Shown: positions 5,636 through 7,648 of the stretch, piece after piece | How positions within the stretch are numbered: the first letter of the stretch is position 1 | Layout: each line of letters starts with the position of its first letter | Assembly (NCBI GenBank): GCA_038145405.1 | Contig: JAYQPQ010000071.1 | Location: forward strand, 1 to 7,648 | Length of the DNA stretch: 7,648 bases | DNA from: JAYQPQ01 sp038145405 | GTDB lineage: Bacteria > Pseudomonadota > Gammaproteobacteria > Pseudomonadales > GM7GCV1 | Direction: 5' to 3' | Program-made: the position numbers and the translations under genes | The notes under the pieces: model-generated | Databases searched by the model: none | Told to the model about the DNA's origin: nothing | Seen by the model: only the letters and a program-made list of their open reading frames with translations

Positions 5636-7648
5636 ATGTCCCACACTCTGCTTCATCGCGTTGTATCCGCTCGCTCCCTGTTGATCGCCCTGAGCTGCCT
5701 GGCTGCCCTGCCGGCGCAGAGCCAGGATACGCCGCTGCAGGAGATCGTCATCACCGCGACGCGCCAGGACAGCCAGCTGCGCAACGTGCCGGCCTCGGTC
5801 AGCGTGATCGGCCGCGAAGCCATTCAAATGGGCCAGCAGCAGCTCAGCCTGGGTGAAAGCCTCGTGGCCATTCCCGGTCTTTTCGCCCAAAACCAGTACA
5901 ACTTTACCCAAGACCTGCGCGTTTCCATTCGCGGCGCCGGTTCGCGCGCCAACTTCGGCATTCGCGGCATCCAGATCTACGTCGACGGCATCCCCGCCAC
6001 CACCACTGACGGCCAGGGCGGCGTCGATGATATCGACCTGGGCTCAGCCGACAGCATTCAGGTGGTACGCGGCCCGGTGTCTGCGCTGTATGGCTCATCC
6101 TCCGGCGGTGTGATCGAGATTCAAAGCGAAGCCGGCCCGGAAACCCCCTTCGTGCAGTTCTCTGCTACCCAGGGTGCCTATGGCATGGGCAAGTACCAGA
6201 TCAAGACCGGTGGCCAGAATGGAGCCCTCAACTACATGCTGAACCTGTCGCGCCTGGAGCTGGATGGCTACCGCGACAACTCTGCGGTTGAGCACAACAT
6301 GCTCAACTCACGCTTTAACTACCGTTTTGCCAACGACGCCGATCTGACGGTGATTTTCAATGCCGTGGATTCGCCCTGGGCGGAAGACCCGGGCAGCATC
6401 ACCGCCGCCGCTGTGGCCGCCAATCCCGAGCAAGCCTGGCCGGCAAACATTACCTTTGACAGTGGCGAAGGCCTTGAGCAACAGCGTCTGGGTCTGGTTT
6501 ACACCAATCCGATTTCGGCTACCCGCAAACTGACTGCTTACAATTTTTATCTGACACGCAGCTTCAGCACCAACCTGCCCTTCCAGGCCGAGGGCGTGTC
6601 GTCCTTTGACCGCTTCTTCTACGGTACCGGCGTCAAGCTCGACCAGATGAGCACCTTCTTCGGCATGCCCAGCAAAACCACGGTGGGCATCGATACCAGC
6701 GCCCAGCTCGACGAGCGCACGCGTCACGCCAACCTGGACGGTGTGCGCGGTGCACTGGCTCAGGATCAGGAAGAGCAAGCCAAGGCCGTGGGCCTCTTTG
6801 TGGTGAACGACCTGCAGATTACCGATCGCCTCAACCTGGTGCTGGGTGGCCGTTACGACGCCCTCACCCTGACCATTGAAGACAAATTTCTGGCCAACAA
6901 CGATCAGTCTGGCGAAGTGGATTTCCGCGAGTTCAGCCCCATGGTGGGCGCCACCTATGCGCTGGCCGACAACCTGCGCCTGTACACCAAGTACGGCACC
7001 GCCTTTGAAACTCCGACCTTCACCGAACTGGCCGGCCCCGGCAGTGCGCTGGCCGGAGCTGGCGTGGGTCTGACCGGCTTTGCCGATATTCAATCCCAGG
7101 AAGCGCGCAGCGTGGAACTGGGATTGCGCGGCATGCTGGCCGAGCGCTTCGAATTCGATGTGGTGGTGTTCAGCATGACCGTCGAAAACGAAGTGGTGAA
7201 TACCGCCACCCTGGGCAGCCGCGGCGTGTTCCAGGTTGCCGATACCGATCGCCAGGGCTTTGAAGCCATGGGCATGTTCAACCTGATGGACGGACTTAAT
7301 CTGACCGCCAGCTACACCTTCTCGGATTTCACCTTTGATCAATTCCCGACCAGCCCGGCGGTTGAGGGCAACGATCTGCCATTGATTCCGCGCCACCAAC
7401 TCTATGCCCAGTTGAACTATCACCATGCTTCCGGCTTCTTCGCCGTGATGGATTACCAGTGGGTGGATGACTACTTCGCCAACAATGCCAACACCGCTAC
7501 CAACGAAGCCTATGGTGTGGCCAGCCTGCGCATGGGTCACAGCTTCCGCATGGACAACCTGAGTATTGATCCCTTCCTGGGCATCAAGAACCTGACCGAC
7601 GAAAGCTACAACGACAACGTACGCCCCAACGCCTTCGGCGGCCGCTTC
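5636..7648 (+). CDS. TonB-dependent outer-membrane receptor, PqqU/YncD-like (C-terminus beyond window)
   Basis: The frame is open from ATG 5636 to the window edge (671 codons). Seen: a Sec signal peptide with cleavage near LPAQS (27-29), a TonB-box-like EIVITATR (36-43), then a plug domain with VSIRGAGSRANFGIRG (96-111), IYVDGIPATTTDGQGG (114-129), IDLGSADSIQVVRGPVSALY (133-152) and GSSSGGVI (153-160). The rest alternates in the style of a 22-strand beta-barrel, with a FETPTFTEL segment near residue 455 and a final KNLTDESYNDNVRPN...GGRF. The DGIPA-x3-DGQG and IDL-x-SA blocks resemble, from memory, E. coli YncD, now PqqU, the receptor for pyrroloquinoline quinone; that protein is about 700 residues, so perhaps 15-30 residues are missing here. 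The ligand is inferred and other small chelates are possible. An in-frame ATG at 5627 is an alternative start; AGAG (5623-5626) favours 5636. Confidence 0.92.
   Translation, partial: MSHTLLHRVVSARSLLIALSCLAALPAQSQDTPLQEIVITATRQDSQLRNVPASVSVIGREAIQMGQQQLSLGESLVAIPGLFAQNQYNFTQDLRVSIRGAGSRANFGIRGIQIYVDGIPATTTDGQGGVDDIDLGSADSIQVVRGPVSALYGSSSGGVIEIQSEAGPETPFVQFSATQGAYGMGKYQIKTGGQNGALNYMLNLSRLELDGYRDNSAVEHNMLNSRFNYRFANDADLTVIFNAVDSPWAEDPGSITAAAVAANPEQAWPANITFDSGEGLEQQRLGLVYTNPISATRKLTAYNFYLTRSFSTNLPFQAEGVSSFDRFFYGTGVKLDQMSTFFGMPSKTTVGIDTSAQLDERTRHANLDGVRGALAQDQEEQAKAVGLFVVNDLQITDRLNLVLGGRYDALTLTIEDKFLANNDQSGEVDFREFSPMVGATYALADNLRLYTKYGTAFETPTFTELAGPGSALAGAGVGLTGFADIQSQEARSVELGLRGMLAERFEFDVVVFSMTVENEVVNTATLGSRGVFQVADTDRQGFEAMGMFNLMDGLNLTASYTFSDFTFDQFPTSPAVEGNDLPLIPRHQLYAQLNYHHASGFFAVMDYQWVDDYFANNANTATNEAYGVASLRMGHSFRMDNLSIDPFLGIKNLTDESYNDNVRPNAFGGRF

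Noticed and set aside
6308..7540. Long minus-strand open frame (410 codons) opposite the TonB receptor
   Set aside because: It lies antisense to a well-supported receptor gene, has a low-complexity Gly/His/Ala/Val composition and no recognisable domain; it follows from codon bias of the real gene.
1..7648. tRNA or rRNA genes, CRISPR arrays, insertion sequences, toxin-antitoxin pairs, defence genes
   Set aside because: No cloverleaf, regular repeat array, transposase, terminal inverted repeat or matching protein motif was seen on either strand.

Overview
The window is moderately GC-rich (roughly 58-60% by eye) chromosomal DNA. Gene density is high and Shine-Dalgarno sites are mixed in strength. 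It carries an outer-membrane TonB-dependent receptor and proteins typical of Gram-negative bacteria. The gene types and protein style fit a gammaproteobacterium, perhaps of the Pseudomonadales/Cellvibrionales or Alteromonadales kind; this is inference, since no marker gene such as rRNA is present. I see no tRNA or rRNA gene, CRISPR array, insertion sequence, integrase or phage gene.

Left arm, minus strand (1-2539): a YkgJ-type cysteine-cluster protein (2539 to 2159) is followed, after about 138 nt, by a DUF1800 gene (2020 to 674) and a DUF1501 gene with a twin-arginine signal (663 to beyond base 1). The DUF1800/DUF1501 genes are tightly coupled: 10 nt apart, with the second gene's Shine-Dalgarno site overlapping the first gene's stop codon. 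This gene pair is known to recur side by side in bacteria, but its biochemical role is not established.

Divergent spacer (2540-2630): candidate promoters face both ways. The rightward one is an extended -10 placed so close to the start codon that the thpR mRNA may be leaderless.

Right arm, plus strand (2631-7648): thpR (RNA 2',3'-cyclic phosphodiesterase) overlaps by ATGA a LOG-family phosphoribohydrolase gene. Next comes a small secreted-protein gene that looks frameshifted (3926-4164), then a complete CNNM/CorC-type membrane protein with CBS domains (4227-5480). A 155-nt regulatory gap follows, with a good sigma70-like promoter, an AT-rich inverted repeat and a 20-nt near-palindrome. Last is a TonB-dependent receptor whose plug resembles the PQQ receptor PqqU/YncD; it runs off the right edge with probably only a few tens of residues missing.

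Most of the window is ordinary housekeeping or accessory content. I did not find a convincing new multi-gene system. The points worth a second look are the frameshifted small gene and its spacing to the CNNM start, the possible leaderless thpR, the split export signals of the DUF1800/DUF1501 pair, and the operator-like elements before the receptor gene.
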